This document shows positions 33,235 to 45,290 of a stretch of DNA of 64,000 bases, piece after piece. Source of the DNA: Prosapia bicincta (Eukaryota; Arthropoda; Insecta; Hemiptera; Cercopidae); contig JBAIZL010000006.1 of assembly GCA_036971475.1 (NCBI GenBank), positions 9,361,656 to 9,425,655 on the forward strand. Reading direction: 5' to 3'. The notes under the pieces are model-generated. The model was not told the DNA's origin. It worked only from the letters and a program-made list of their open reading frames with translations, and searched no databases. Position 1 is the stretch's first letter. Every line of letters begins with the position of its first letter. The position numbers and the translations under genes are program-made.

Positions 33235-33430
33235 ACCTCTTAAATACAAAAACCATTTATTTAAATACTTATGCCCATTTCGATTGCAAAGCGATCGTCT
33301 CCAGAGGAATTTATTACACGAAAAACTCCTCACAATAATAACTCTTGGAGTAATTTCCTCTGAAGATGACTGCTTTGCAATGGAAATGTACAGAAAGAAG
33401 GCTTTGAATAAAAAGTTTTTTTTTACTTAT
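33235..33430. repeat. Foldback element, CTGAAGA/GATTGC family
   Basis: Left ATTTCGATTGCAAAGCGATC and right CTGCTTTGCAATGGAAATGT are inverted. Arms have CTGGAGA or CTGAAGA and helix III-like AUGGGCAU. Hammerhead cores are partly decayed. Related to 63,570-63,790. Confidence 0.75.
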
Positions 33431-33606
33431 TTAAAATTATAACTATTTAGAGTTTTATAAAATTGGTCTAAAAAAATATTAAATTTATTGTAATCAATTA
33501 CTCCACGCCAATCTTCACCTTCTAAACGCTTTCTTACACCTACAAAATTAATGTCGTCGTATATTGAATGTATACCAGTACTTTCAGAAGCATTGCAATT
33601 TTCCTG
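33431..33606 (-). pseudogene. Possible non-LTR retrotransposon ORF2 fragment
   Basis: Reads FVGVRKRLEGEDWRGVIDYN then FNIFLDQFYKTL. This resembles the poorly conserved linker between endonuclease and reverse transcriptase in CR1/Jockey-type ORF2 (..R..L...DW...........F...). The match is short and the family is not certain. Confidence 0.3.
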
Positions 33607-33986
33607 CAAAATAACCGTTCTAGAAGACTGTGGTTTATGATTGCTAAATGTACTTAAACTATTTCACTTTTTATAACTCACTGAACATTTTTTCAGACCT
33701 GTATAGAAATAAAAATTTTTAAAAGGACGAATAAATAAGAATTCGTTGTTCAAACAGATTTACTTAAAGCCAGTTACAATTAATAACGTGGGGTTTTAAT
33801 CTGGGTTGCAAAGTTTTATTTATCTTTTTTTTGTATTCAAAACGTTTTATAATCCCGCCTTTTAAGCTCGCTTATTTCTAACTATAATTGTGGGAATTTA
33901 TTTTCCACCTTCCTTCCTCTGTACCCCGGAATTGACATCGGTTTTTTCCAATTCCTTCTATTGGTTCACGCTCTCCTTAGAAGACC

Positions 33987-34036
<50 letters not shown>
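33987..34036. repeat. TA and GA microsatellite
   Basis: A TA run followed by GA units. Confidence 0.93.
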
Positions 34037-34037
<1 letters not shown>

Positions 34038-34169
34038 TTGACTCGCTCTCCAACTGTTGTTGGGTTCACCTCGTCAATGCTGGATGAGATTCTAGCGAAA
34101 CGTCGGAACTGCGAATTTATGCACTGCAGAATGAACGGATGTACTCCATATAGTAATAATTTATCATAT

Positions 34170-34203
<34 letters not shown>

Positions 34204-34219
34204 CGCAATATGTATTCTT

Positions 34220-34318
34220 GTGTATTATTTAAGAAATAAGTCAAATTACAAATACAAGAATAATATTGTCAAATTGTAAATTCAATAATAATTCTTGTAT
34301 TTGTAATTTAACTTATTT

Positions 34319-34372
<54 letters not shown>
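34220..34372. repeat. Foldback with TA array
   Basis: TACAAATACAAGAATAAT and its inverse ATTCTTGTATTTGTAATTTA form arms. A 50-bp TA run follows (34,321-34,372). The same arm sequences occur at 54,790-55,070 and 39,045-39,100. Confidence 0.8.
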
Positions 34373-34373
<1 letters not shown>

Positions 34374-34375
34374 CC

Positions 34376-34740
34376 TATATGTTCAAATTTTCAATCGCTA
34401 ATAAAATACTTTTTATTCATCCACTAAAATAATAATTCAATAATTAAATTTAATAAATTAACTTTAGATTTATATGGGAGAAACCTTTTCACAAAAACGG
34501 GGCAAGTATACAATATAATTATTTTGTCCAATTGGCTCAAAATAAGTAATAGAAGGACCTCCTAAAACAGCTGATTTTATGTTATAGGTTATGTGGTAGA
34601 ACAGCTGTTCTAACGAATAGGTTATGATACTTTTTTTATAATAATTGTAATTATTTAATAAGAATAACTCAAATAAGATATATCTTTGTTGTTCCAATTA
34701 GGAATTGATTTCAAACAAATTTTGTTTGTATTATTCGTTC
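34376..34740 (+). repeat. Family B dispersed repeat, copy 2
   Basis: Contains TTTTCAATCGCTAATAAAAT, TTTATTCATCCACT, AAAACAGCTGATTTTATG, GTGGTAGAACAGCTGTTCTA and TTAGGAATTGATTT. Opposite orientation to copy 1. Confidence 0.82.
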
Positions 34741-35289
34741 TCATATCTATTGACCTAATTATAAACTTAATTAGGTAAATAATTCTAGGATTAAATTTAA
34801 ATGAAAATCAAACACACTTTAAAATATCTTTTATAAAATATGTTCTGATATTTACATTTATAAGATCCTGGCTGCTCAGATTTATTTAGTCAAGAGTGAC
34901 AGATGAACTGTTTACTTTTAAAGAAGAAATAATTACAGACCGAATTAAAACGAATCAAACAATAAATTGCAGCTGCTGCTCTCTAACGGAGCAATTACAA
35001 AACTGTCACAGCCCTACTTAACTAGATATATTGTAGACAATTTCGTATTGGAAAGAAAGACTACGACAGCATTCGGCTCCGGATAGAATGGAATACAACA
35101 GCGCATTTAATTATCAGTTAGCCTCCCCAAAATTGTCTCTAAAATGGGCACCATTGACTTAAAATGAGCAACAAAACAAGAGATCTTTAACTTCCGCAAG
35201 AGATCATAATATAGTGTTTTCTAATAAATTTATTTTGTTTGAAAAATATTTGAAAAGTGTTAAGTAATTTAAAATATTTCAATTCTCAA
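34741..35289. other. Nothing recognised
   Basis: AT-rich sequence without a repeat or coding match that I can support. Confidence 0.4.
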
Positions 35290-35590
35290 TTAACTTCATG
35301 AATTTTGTTCAATACAATGCGTCGGGTAAAACACCCTTATACAATTTTTTCTGTTATAAAGTTTTACTACGTCTGGTATCACTTGGCAAAAAATCACTAC
35401 TTACTGATAATTTTCAGCAGACACGTTTCGCACTAGATCAGTGCATTGTTCAATGCTGTTCAAGACTGAACCGTCTTGTTTGTGACTCACAGCATTGAAC
35501 AATGCACTGATCTAGTCCGAAATGTGTTTGCTGAAAAACATCAGTAAGTAGTGCTGTTTTGCCAAGTGATACCATAGGTAGTAACTTAAA
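35290..35590. repeat. Foldback element, CAGCATTGAAC family
   Basis: ACTGATAATTTTCAGCAGAC through CAATGCTG and the inverse at 35,489-35,550. Outer ends CACTTGGCAAAA/TTTTGCCAAGTG are inverted too. Confidence 0.88.
35415..35458 (-). ncRNA. Hammerhead-like motif (CAGCA/TGCTG helix I)
   Basis: Minus strand: CAGCA (35,458-35,454) pairs with UGCUG (35,419-35,415), five of five. Stem GCACU/AGUGC, GAA from 35,429, ACGUGU and C (35,420) giving GUC. The CUGANGA box reads UUGAACAA and is not consensus. Confidence 0.45.
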
Positions 35591-35699
35591 AACCTCAAAA
35601 TGTACAGCACAAAAACTACAATTTATAAACTTTCAAATATACCAATAAGTTTATGAAGAGAATAATGATAACCGCTATCGATTTTCTAGCTCAAGGTTT

Positions 35700-35850
35700 A
35701 CTTTGATCTTCATTCCTATGGGTGCAAAAACTACTACGATGTTTAATTGAAATGGAGGCAGACCGACAAAAATTATGAGTCCTATGGGTACAAAAACTGC
35801 TACGATGTTTAATTGAAAGGGAGGCAGACCGACAAAATTTATGAGCTATT
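35700..35850. repeat. 67-bp direct duplication
   Basis: CTACGATGTTTAATTGAAA and GGAGGCAGACCGACAAAA occur twice in tandem. No function is recognised. The minus ORF across it shows the duplication as a repeated peptide. Confidence 0.8.
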
Positions 35851-36647
35851 CTTTCTTCGTAAAGGCGAAGGTGATTTTTCTTTCTACTAACAATTTGAAG
35901 AGCCAAAGTAGTTCGATAAGTTTCTTTGCCATTTTATCTTTGCCACGGGCTGAGAGAAAATCATCACGTGGTGCATTTATTGTTTTGTGCTCATTTTTGC
36001 GGTCTTTCCTCACAGATTAACTGCAGATTTGAGACGAGATTTGCCCTTGACTTTTCTTAAACACTGCTCATAAGATCACGGCTCTGGAAGCATTATACAG
36101 GATTTCTACAGAAGTTTCCTTCTGACATTCTTCAGATCTCTGACTAATTAAAAGAAAAAAATACAATGGATATCTTAAATACCGCCAGAACCTTCCTACG
36201 GCAATCCCAAGATGATGTCACAAGTAAACCTAGCGGCTTTTCTATGAATTAACGTTAGTCGCCATGTTTCACTAACCCAGTCATGTACTAAGTATATACA
36301 TTTTTAATATTAGGATACCACAGAGTCTGTGGTGTTGCAACTGCTTTGGATTAAAATTTTAACCAAACAATAAATAACGGTCAGAATAATAACGGTCGTA
36401 TCAACTACTGAAGAATAATTAATTTTACGACAACTAGATATGACACCAGCTAAACCAAAACACTCTTCTTCTGGTGCCTTTGTTATGGATGCTGACATAC
36501 AAACTTCGGCTCAAAAAAATGCTTCGTATTTCTTGACAATCAGATTCGCAATCAGAATCAAGCAAGATACTTTTTGAAGAAAATACCTCTATAGCGACGC
36601 CTACAAACACTTATTGGATGGACATAAATATACAATTTCGCATCAGT

Positions 36648-37310
36648 ATAGTTTCCGTCAGATTACGCTGTCACCTCAAAGTGAATTAAATGATAACATA
36701 TGATTCCATGCAACAGCTGATTTTGTTGTTATAGGTTATGTTGTAGAACAGCTGTTTTACACGTAGGCTATGTTACATTATCTATTGAACATTGTTAAGG
36801 AAAACGTTTATTAGTAAACATTTTTGATCAGTTAATAAATATAAACACACGAAATATACACAACTCAGAATTATAACACTTTAATTTCTTACGCGTTTTG
36901 TTGATTTATGTCATCATCATCAGTGAGGCTACCACAAACATATAACTGTAATTAAAGAAAAAAATCAACATGAAAAAAATTTTAATTTTTGTACTTATTT
37001 ATTAAAAACATTTTTCTTAAAAAAAAAATTTTTTATTTAATTTTAGTTATATGTTTGTGGCAGTATCACTGATGAAAATAGTGTTATAATTGTTAGCTGT
37101 GTATATTTAGTGTGTTTATAATTATTAACCACCAAAAATATTTACTAATAATGTTAGTATCCTTAACAATGTTCAATAAATAATGTAACATAACCTACGA
37201 GTAAAACAGCTGTTCTACAACATAACCTATAACACGAAATTAGCTTTTGCATAAATTCATGTTATCATTTAATTCACTTTTAGGTGACTCAGCGAAACCT
37301 GACGGAAACT
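36648..37310. repeat. Composite inverted repeat: two family B pieces around a hammerhead foldback
   Basis: Outer TAGTTTCCGTCAG/CTGACGGAAACTA ends, then partial family B copies in opposite orientation (36,693-36,800 and 37,165-37,280). An inner foldback has ACTGATGATGATGAC...AACGCG (decayed hammerhead) at 36,890-36,940. Total arm length is about 300 bp each. Confidence 0.85.
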
Positions 37311-38820
37311 ATATTCTTGTGTTTATAACCTAAACTCACAAGCCAGCTCGAATATTATTTAGTTAGTAAATAAATTAACTAATTCAAATTTTGATAAATT
37401 CAATGTAACAATAATAGTAAGTTATGTATTTTTAATCCAACTTTTGAAATAAAAACATTCTTAAGGGCGTCTGATAACAAATGTTTAGGAAATTTTTCAT
37501 TACGCAGAATTAAATGTTTTTCTTAATACAAGATGTGGCTATAAAAGTTTTAACTTTTGACGCCATCCCTCGAGTGCTACAACCTAGTTTTCATCCATAC
37601 GAACCTCTATTTCCAAATACTTGGTCTTGCAGTATCAGTTGAATACTCCTTGCCCCTGACTGTTCCTAGATTATTTGATCTTATTATTCCAGTTTCGGAA
37701 TTTTATGGTGTTGAGTATTGTTTTTGCTTTCAGCAAATTATCTTAGGGTCTCAAAATTCACGTTGAGTTTGTAATATATTCCACATTCGAACTAATTTGG
37801 TACATAAACTTACAAAACTGGAGTTACCAAGGCGTCTACACGATAGAAGTTTGCCTTATAAGAACACTGGGATTAAACAAGACCAAAATATTTAAAGTTG
37901 TTATTTAGATGCAAGTCAAAGTACCTAAAAAGTAAGAAATTTTAATGCATGAAGATCTCATTTGCTTTCAAATTAAATTTTATAATCCCACTTATCATTG
38001 ACTATCGAACTCAGGTAAAAAAAAACTTGTTAGATTTTTTCTGAATTTATTTATTCAAAATGCCATTGCTATAACAATCATGATATGTGTAATGTAACGA
38101 ATATAAAGACTCATTAACGCATAAATACTTGTGTAATCAACAAACAACAATTCCAAAGTTAAGATAAATATAGATAATTTTCAGCGCAGAAAACGTACTC
38201 CTGCATATGTTTTTTCCTTGTCGCCTTTACGAGCGCCCTTGTATCCGGCTGACAATATGCCGACACGTTTCAACGTAATTCGATTTGTCACAAAGAGCTG
38301 TAGACCGTGTCACACGACCAAATGTGTATAACCTCTTTGCTTAGTAATTAGTTTTATTCTCTTTGTACTAACCACGTGATCACGTGAGTAGAATGTAGGT
38401 TTAAAAGGGGAAATTTGACTTAACATCTTATGCTAACAGTCCTTCCTCTTTGAACTTTTAGGTTTCCCTTGAAGGAAAAGGAAATATAATGAATAACGAA
38501 GTAAATTTAATAATGATGATGCTGTGAAGTGTATTATGTGACGGAATTAATTTTTGGACGCTAAAGTAAAAGATATATAAAGTAAGTTTTAATAAAACGT
38601 AATATTTTCGAATACATCTAGGATCTTACACTCTAAAGAAAGTGTTTTTGTAAATCGGATGATGCTATATGTTTTTAATAAATAACGCTGCTTGAAACCG
38701 TAGAAATATAGGTGAGGAAATTATTTTCTTTCATTTTGAGGTATTTAAAACAAATTCTAACATGAAAATTAAAATGTTTTCGGTAAGGTTTAATTTAAAA
38801 AATAAGTAAAACAAAAATTT
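37311..38820. other. Nothing recognised
   Basis: AT-rich. A GC-richer patch at 38,200-38,340 contains AACGTGTCGGCATATTG inverted and may be a transposon end, but I cannot assign it. Confidence 0.35.
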
Positions 38821-38824
38821 ATAA

Positions 38825-39275
38825 AATTCCATTCCTACTCAGGTCAACAAAAAACTGTTTTATTTTAGTTACTTTTGATTAAATATTTACAAATAATATT
38901 AAAAAAATAGCACAACCTATGCACTAAAACAGCTGTTGTACCACATTACCTATAACATAAAATCAGTTGTTTTATGAAATCATATATTGTCACTTATTTT
39001 AAGCCAAATGGGATGGAATATATAAATATATCAAAAAGCAACTGAGGTAATTCAAATACAAGAATAATTGAATAATTTTTATTCCAAGCTATTCGCTGAT
39101 AAACAGTTCCAACATCATTAGAAATGAATAATACAACAATGCAATATATAATACATGTTAAATTAGAAATAGCATTGTTGCCAACTTTATACAAATTCCC
39201 AAGTTTATCCTTTTGCCATAACATTATAGACATTGAATATAGTATCAAATTTAGAATGTATTTATACTTGTTCAT
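38825..39275 (-). repeat. Family B copy 3 joined to a hammerhead-type foldback arm
   Basis: 38,830-39,015 matches family B (AGGTCAACAAAAAACTG, AAAACAGCTGTTGTACCACA, AGCCAAATGGGATGG). It is followed by TTCAAATACAAGAATAATTG and a decayed core CTAATGA...GCGAATAGCTT, related to 54,842-54,883. Confidence 0.75.
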
Positions 39276-39379
39276 TTATTAATGTGTTACTATCACTGTA
39301 TTTATATATTTCTAATGATTCTATATGTTCATTCTGAATCTTTTATTAGGAATATATATATATATATATATATCATATT

Positions 39380-40379
39380 AAAATACATTATATTTACATT
39401 TTGTGAAACGTTGTTAAATTACTTTGTAAGTAAGTAAAAATAATAAAATATTGAAAAACATAGCTACACTGAAATTGTAATAAAATGAAAGAAAATAGTT
39501 CAAAGAATATACATATTTAGCAGAAATGTGCTGTAAAAAGAAATGGAATCTATCTATTATATAAATTAATGATAATATATTTTTTAAATAATTTTTCTAT
39601 ATTTCTTAATACCCACTGCTTCTCAATGTCTGTAAAATAACTTAAACTCGCGCTCCCGTATTATTTGGTTTCACTAAAGCTCCTACATAAATTCTCCCCC
39701 ATTGCTATTATGAAACAGTGGTAGCCCTTATGAAACCCAATCTTCTAAATCCGCCCTCCTAACCACAATCGATTGCTACCACTCGAGACATCCAATCGAT
39801 ACATCATTAACTTTCATTTGTCTACTTCCGTTTGACTAAAAGTGAAAGTGCCTTCTCAATAATAATTTCACTTAATGTATTACTTCCACACGTAATATTG
39901 GTATCGTTCTATATCTGCCCTCCAAATTAGAGTATCTGCTCTAGTCCTTGGTATTTTATAAATTATCTGGAATCACAATCATAAGGAGACACAAGTGGGA
40001 TGTTCTACGTATGTTTCCTTAATTATACGGTTAATGTATTTTCTGGTAACTTATTAAACCCCACATAATCTGACACCTCCTGAAAGACTATATAGCAATA
40101 ATATACCGGTTAGGTTTGGTTGAAGAAGGTTTTGTAACGTAAGCTAGACAAGTTCGTAGTAGGCCTCTTCACTTCAGCAACCGATTAGCTTACATTAGAA
40201 AATTAAAATTTCTCCTAACTAAAGTTATTATTACCGGATAATTTATTGTTATTTTTAATATAGCAGTATTGCCAAAAAATGTAATAACTTATCGAAAGTA
40301 ATGTTTGTGTGTAAATCTGAAAAAAATTGGAGGGGAGCCATTTTATATTGCTACAATTACTCGGTATTTCACCAGAAGT
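39380..40379. other. Nothing recognised
   Basis: AT-rich to about 39,600, then mixed composition. No coding family or repeat was recognised. Confidence 0.4.
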
Positions 40380-40807
40380 CAAATAACAAACTAACGAGAT
40401 ACATAGATAGATAGGCAGAAAGGTAATAAAAATAGATGCAGATAACAGAAAACAGATAGAGAGCTATACGGAAGTCGATAGATAGACATAAACAGATAGA
40501 CAGAGAGGGGGGGAGAGAGACCGATAATATAAACAAGCAAATAGATAAAGAGATAGCTAAAAAGGGAGAGGGGAGAATAAAGTTAGAATGTTAGATAGAG
40601 AGACAGAGATAGATAGATAGATAGAGAGGGTAGAGAGAGAGAGAGAGAGCGAGAGAGATTTTTTTCAGGTGAAAAACCTATTAAGGTTATCATCGCCTAA
40701 CTAAACTTTTATTTTAAAATAAATGTTACATAAATGAAACTAAACAAAATAAAATAAAATAAATGTTTAATACTAATTGTAACTAAAACTAAAATTATAC
40801 ATGAGAG

Positions 40808-40872
<65 letters not shown>

Positions 40873-41245
40873 CAGACAGGCATATAGAAAGAGATAAATG
40901 TAAGCAAGAAGTCATATAGATAGACAGATAGAGAGAAGGACAGCGAAAGAGAGGAGAGAAATAGTGAAGAGAGGGAGAAAGAAAGAGAGAGGGGAGACAG
41001 ATAGAAAAAGAGAGGGGCAAACAGACGGATATATACAAGCAGACTGTTAGATAGATGGACAGACGCAGACTAGGAGACAGAGAGGAGGACAGATAAAAAA
41101 AGAGAAGAGAAATAGAGATAGTAGGAAAGAGAGAGCTAGGCAGACAGAAACAGAGACATTCAAATAGGTATAGAAAAACATACACCTAGACAGACAGAGA
41201 CAGACAAACAGAGAGAGAGAAAGAGGGAGAGGGGAAGAGAGAATA
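40380..41245. repeat. Purine-rich GA/GATA/CAGA tract
   Basis: Irregular GAGA, GATAGATA and GACAGACA repeats run over about 860 bp, with a pure GA core at 40,806-40,860. The interval 40,660-40,800 is non-repetitive. The long minus-strand ORF is an artefact of low complexity. Confidence 0.93.
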
Positions 41246-41840
41246 GGCGTGTTAATCCATACAATATTTATGCATATTTATTTACCCTAAACCAAAACAG
41301 TGGAATGATTTTCAATCTAAGGCCTATCCAAGCACATAATCATGTAAATACTGTAGGCATATGAATAAAACATGAGGAAAATTCCGTGCCTGGAGGTTCC
41401 TATCAAATCAAGGCGCACTAGTAAGGGTTTGTTTTTCGTTGCTTAGTTGGGGCAGTTGAATAAAATGACTGCTAGGAATTGAAAATGTCGGTAATTCCAT
41501 ATAACAACATTTCATTTTCTTTACGTTTACTTTTAACATTTACCGAATATATAATACACTAAATAGATTTTAGAATAGTTGCGTCATGAAAATATTACCT
41601 ATTAAGTTTTATTAGATAATGGAACTTGCGCTGATAATAAGCTTATAATTCGAAAAAAATAATCTAAGACAGTGACAGTGTTGTATAAGAATATTTTTTT
41701 ACAGAAAAAATAATAATTTCGTATTAATATAACATAAGAAACATTTAAAAAGCTATAAACCCCTTTGAAATACAGTAAGTTTATTGAGTTAGTTAGAGCT
41801 TAGCTAGTGAGAACACTTCATAACTGTAAATATTAAAAGA
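41246..41840. other. Nothing recognised
   Basis: AT-rich, no supported feature. Confidence 0.4.
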
Positions 41841-41847
41841 GTTCATT

Positions 41848-41935
41848 CAAAATTTCCCTAACAAGTTTAATGATACATAGAGACTAGTTTCGACGACTAT
41901 GTCGCCTTCATCTGTGATTGGCTACTTCTCAATTC
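41848..41935 (-). repeat. Solo arm with decayed hammerhead-like core
   Basis: Minus strand has CAGAUGA, extra A, GGCGAC/GUCGUC six-base stem with AUA loop, then GAAACUAGU. Position 4 of the core is changed and helix I is poor. Confidence 0.4.
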
Positions 41936-42204
41936 AGTACGCTACATACTAGTGTGTAGTGAGATTTTGACAGAACTATTTAAAATTTAACGTTGATAGT
42001 AAGTTTAGTTGTAAAATATTTTTTTCTGACCGGGAAAATAAAATCTTACTAGACATGGAACACGATCCTTAAAAACGAATGGGAAAATTATTTTTGTATT
42101 GTCGTAACTGGAGTCATTAGAGTCACAAATACTAAATATCTCAACTGTGTAGTTCTGTTAGAATAAAAATATTGCCAAAAACTCCCATACCATGGAAGTT
42201 ATAA

Positions 42205-42380
42205 AGAACAACTAGTATTACAAGTTACCTAACATTAAACCCTTATGTACATTTCGATTACCAAGTCATCATCAGAGGGTCCTAAAACAAAATTACAAAA
42301 ATTTACGAATGCTCTAGTTTACAAATGATGACATGGTCATCGAAATGTAGGGTTTAATCTTAGGCAACTTGGTATACTAT
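42205..42380. repeat. Foldback element, CCCTCTGA family
   Basis: TTATGTACATTTCGATTACC and ATGGTCATCGAAATGTAGGG arms. The GACCCT/AGGGTTT helix I complement is kept in the left arm, but helix II has lost bases. Confidence 0.75.
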
Positions 42381-42790
42381 ATATCTTGTTCAAATTTTCA
42401 ATCGTTAATAAAATACTTGTTATTCATCCACTCAAGTTCAAATTCAATTTATTAAACCTGTAATGGATTACATTTGATCTTAATAAATGTTTTCAAATGT
42501 TAGTTAATTAATTAAATTTAATGATGAATTAATTTTAGTTTTGTATTAGAAAAAAACATTTATCAAAAGAGAGCATAGTATGAAAAATAGTTATTTCGTC
42601 CCATTTGGGTTAAAATAAATGATAACATATGATTTCATAAAACAGCTGATTTTATGTTATCGGTTTATTGGATAAAACCGACGCTTTAACCCATAGGGTA
42701 TGTTGCTTTATTTATATTAATTGTAATTATTTAATAATAAGTAACTAAAATATAATTTTTCTTTGTTCTTAGAACTTAGGAATTGACTTT
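42381..42790 (+). repeat. Family B dispersed repeat, copy 4 (near full length)
   Basis: From TTTTCAATCGTTAATAAAAT to GAACTTAGGAATTGAC, about 410 bp. It contains CATAAAACAGCTGATTTTAT and TTATTTCGTCCCATTTGG, the segment that is split by Tigger at 61,140. Confidence 0.85.
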
Positions 42791-43700
42791 AAAAAATTGA
42801 TGTTTATATTACTAGTTTTTTATAATTTTTGTGGTTTTGGGATTTTTGCAAATATTTTTATTGTACCACTCTGCTCTTGATATCTTATATGTAGTTCTAT
42901 ATAAATCCATGGGTATTAGGTGCGAATCATATTAAACATACTGCCCATTGATACAATTAAAAATATTCATGACATTTGTCTTAGTAGGGGGGGGGGCAAA
43001 ACGGCTTTTGTACAAAAGTGTACTAACGTTTTGAAAGGGGCTGTAGCGAAAAATGTACGTTAATGGTTTTCCAGAATGTAGTGTATAACGGCATTTAATC
43101 TCATAATATGATCGGATGAAAGATATTTCATTTCTCCTCTAGCTCAGATGTCAAGATTTAAGGGAAGCCGTAGCCAACAAAAGTTTTCGCAAGGGGGAGG
43201 GTTTGTTATGTCAGTACTAAGGATTTTAATTTAAACCCTTTTAAACAACTATTTCCTTTCTTGTTTTTAACATTATAGCCACCAATGTGCATTTACCTTA
43301 CAGTACATTACGTCTGCCTTTTCATTTAAAACTCATTCTTCCAAAGGTGTTGGTACGTTCAGTATTTAATATAAGTCTCTTGACGTAATGAAAAATTCGT
43401 CTCTATAAATTCATTACAGCCTTAAACTTAAATCAAGGTTAAAATAATGACAAAGTTTTGTAGCAAAATCTTATAAATAAGATAAATAGATTTAGTATGT
43501 CATACAAGTTGAAGTTATTATGAGTTAGTGTAAAGGGAACACTGACTCAGTCATAGGCTATGTCGTATTTTACGAATAATAATGTAATAAAAGAGTTTAT
43601 AAAGGTAACCGGAAAAGTTTTAGGATTATGAAAGGTTTTCTTTGTTACAGTACAGTACTTAGTTGGACGCTCATAATTACCTTATTTAATAGATGGGAAC
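42791..43700. other. Nothing firmly recognised
   Basis: Segments near 43,120-43,180 (CTCCTCTAGCTCAGATGTCA) recur at 44,130-44,180, an unclassified dispersed repeat. Confidence 0.4.
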
Positions 43701-43712
43701 AATTTAGAATTG

Positions 43713-43770
<58 letters not shown>

Positions 43771-43890
43771 AGCTTTGCAACACTGTTTTCTTGTATTCAC
43801 TTATCACTTTCACTATATGTACTTAAACAAGAATCTTACTTAGTATTTACGAGAGTTAACTTTCAAAGATTAGTCGTATCTCCATCATCG

Positions 43891-43973
<83 letters not shown>
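43713..43973. repeat. Two long TA microsatellites
   Basis: TA runs at 43,713-43,767 and 43,897-43,973. Confidence 0.95.
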
Positions 43974-43975
<2 letters not shown>

Positions 43976-44303
43976 TTTGCAAAAAATAATAAAAAGGAAA
44001 ATTGATCCGTTACTTGTATGTATGTAACATTAAAATTTCATTCTTACTAAAGCGGGGAAGGAAAAGGTAATAAGCAACATACCATTATTAGTTATGTCGA
44101 AGGTCGTGTGATAGGATGAAAAAGGGTTTCATTTCTCCTCTAGTTCAGGTGTCATCAAGATCTAAGGGAGGCACAGAATGGTATATTCGTAGACCTGGTT
44201 TTTGTTCCTTCTATTTCAGAATCCTGTGTCTAATATAAACTGAGATATGTTACTCTCATCTAGCGTCTGTCGAGGTTTTACCCAATCACCAAATACGATA
44301 AAG

Positions 44304-45050
44304 CAGGGGTTCCCAATGTTTTTAGGTTCAAGTCCACTCTTCTTGTGATGAAATCCTCCCACGCCCCTCCGCTTTATACTATAAATAAATGGTATGACTA
44401 TATAAAAAATAATTGAATATTATATATATATATTGAAAACGATTTATTTATTAACACATTCTTTCACAAGAAACATAATATAACACTTGCATTTTGTACA
44501 CTAGCATGCCTATTTGAGGTTGTCTTTTACTAAGGGTAAAACCTAAGTCATTAGCAATATCAAGTTTGTTCCTATAATATTAAATGTATTTAATTTATCT
44601 TATTATTTTCCAACTGGCGCAGTACCCCCTTGGCTTACCTTCACCCCCTCCTCTTGAGATGAAAACCTACCACGCCCCTCCACTTTACAAATAAATAAAT
44701 GGTATGAGCATATGAAAAAAAATTGAATATTATATATATTGAAAACGATTTATTTATTTATACATAATTTCACAAGAAACATAATATAACATTTCGAGGT
44801 TTAATTTGCAAGGTAAATTTTAACTGATAAGAGAAAAATCTGTTAGTGAGATGCTTGAGCTTGCAACTTTTACACTAGCACGCATATTTGTGGTTGTATT
44901 TTAGTAAGGGCACAACCCAAGTCATTAGGAACATCAAGTTTGTTCCTATAATAATATGTATTAAATTTATCTTATTACTTTCTAACTGGCCTTGCGCCCC
45001 CTGACTTGCCTTCAAGCCCTTCAAAGGGGACGCGCCCCCTAGCTTGGGAG
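44304..45050. mobile_element. hAT-like non-autonomous element with internal tandem duplication
   Basis: The left end CAGGGGTTCCCAATGTTTTT is a typical hAT terminal repeat. The right end CCCCCTAGCTTGGGAG is its degraded inverse. Inside, a segment with CACGCCCCTCC and AATAAATGGTATGA is repeated at an offset of about 313 bp. No transposase and no clean 8-bp target duplication are seen. Confidence 0.6.
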
Positions 45051-45216
45051 CATATGAGATCATGTTATATATATTGCGTATTACTCGTCCAAGTCCGGAC
45101 ACGGCCAACTCCACTCGAACTCGAGGTCACTTTAAATATTTACCTGTTTCAGAAGGGTTCCTGTAAAACATTTATGTTATTCAAATAGAACGAGTAATAT
45201 AAACATTATTTTAAAG

Positions 45217-45290
45217 TCAATTCCTACTGAAGTCAACAAAGAAAATGTTTATTTAGTTTCTTTTTATTTTAAAATTACAATTAATATAAA
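45217..45290 (-). repeat. Family B dispersed repeat, copy 5 (truncated)
   Basis: TTCCTACTGAAGTCAACAAAG through ATTACAATTAATATAAATA. It breaks off exactly at the first unit of the 74-bp satellite. Confidence 0.7.

Noticed and set aside
35691..35906. Minus-strand ORF with an internal peptide repeat
   Set aside because: Explained by a 67-bp DNA duplication. Other frames remain equally open and no family is recognised.
40709..41185. 158-codon Ser/Leu-rich minus-strand ORF
   Set aside because: It is the complement of a GA/GATA tract and has no conserved domain.
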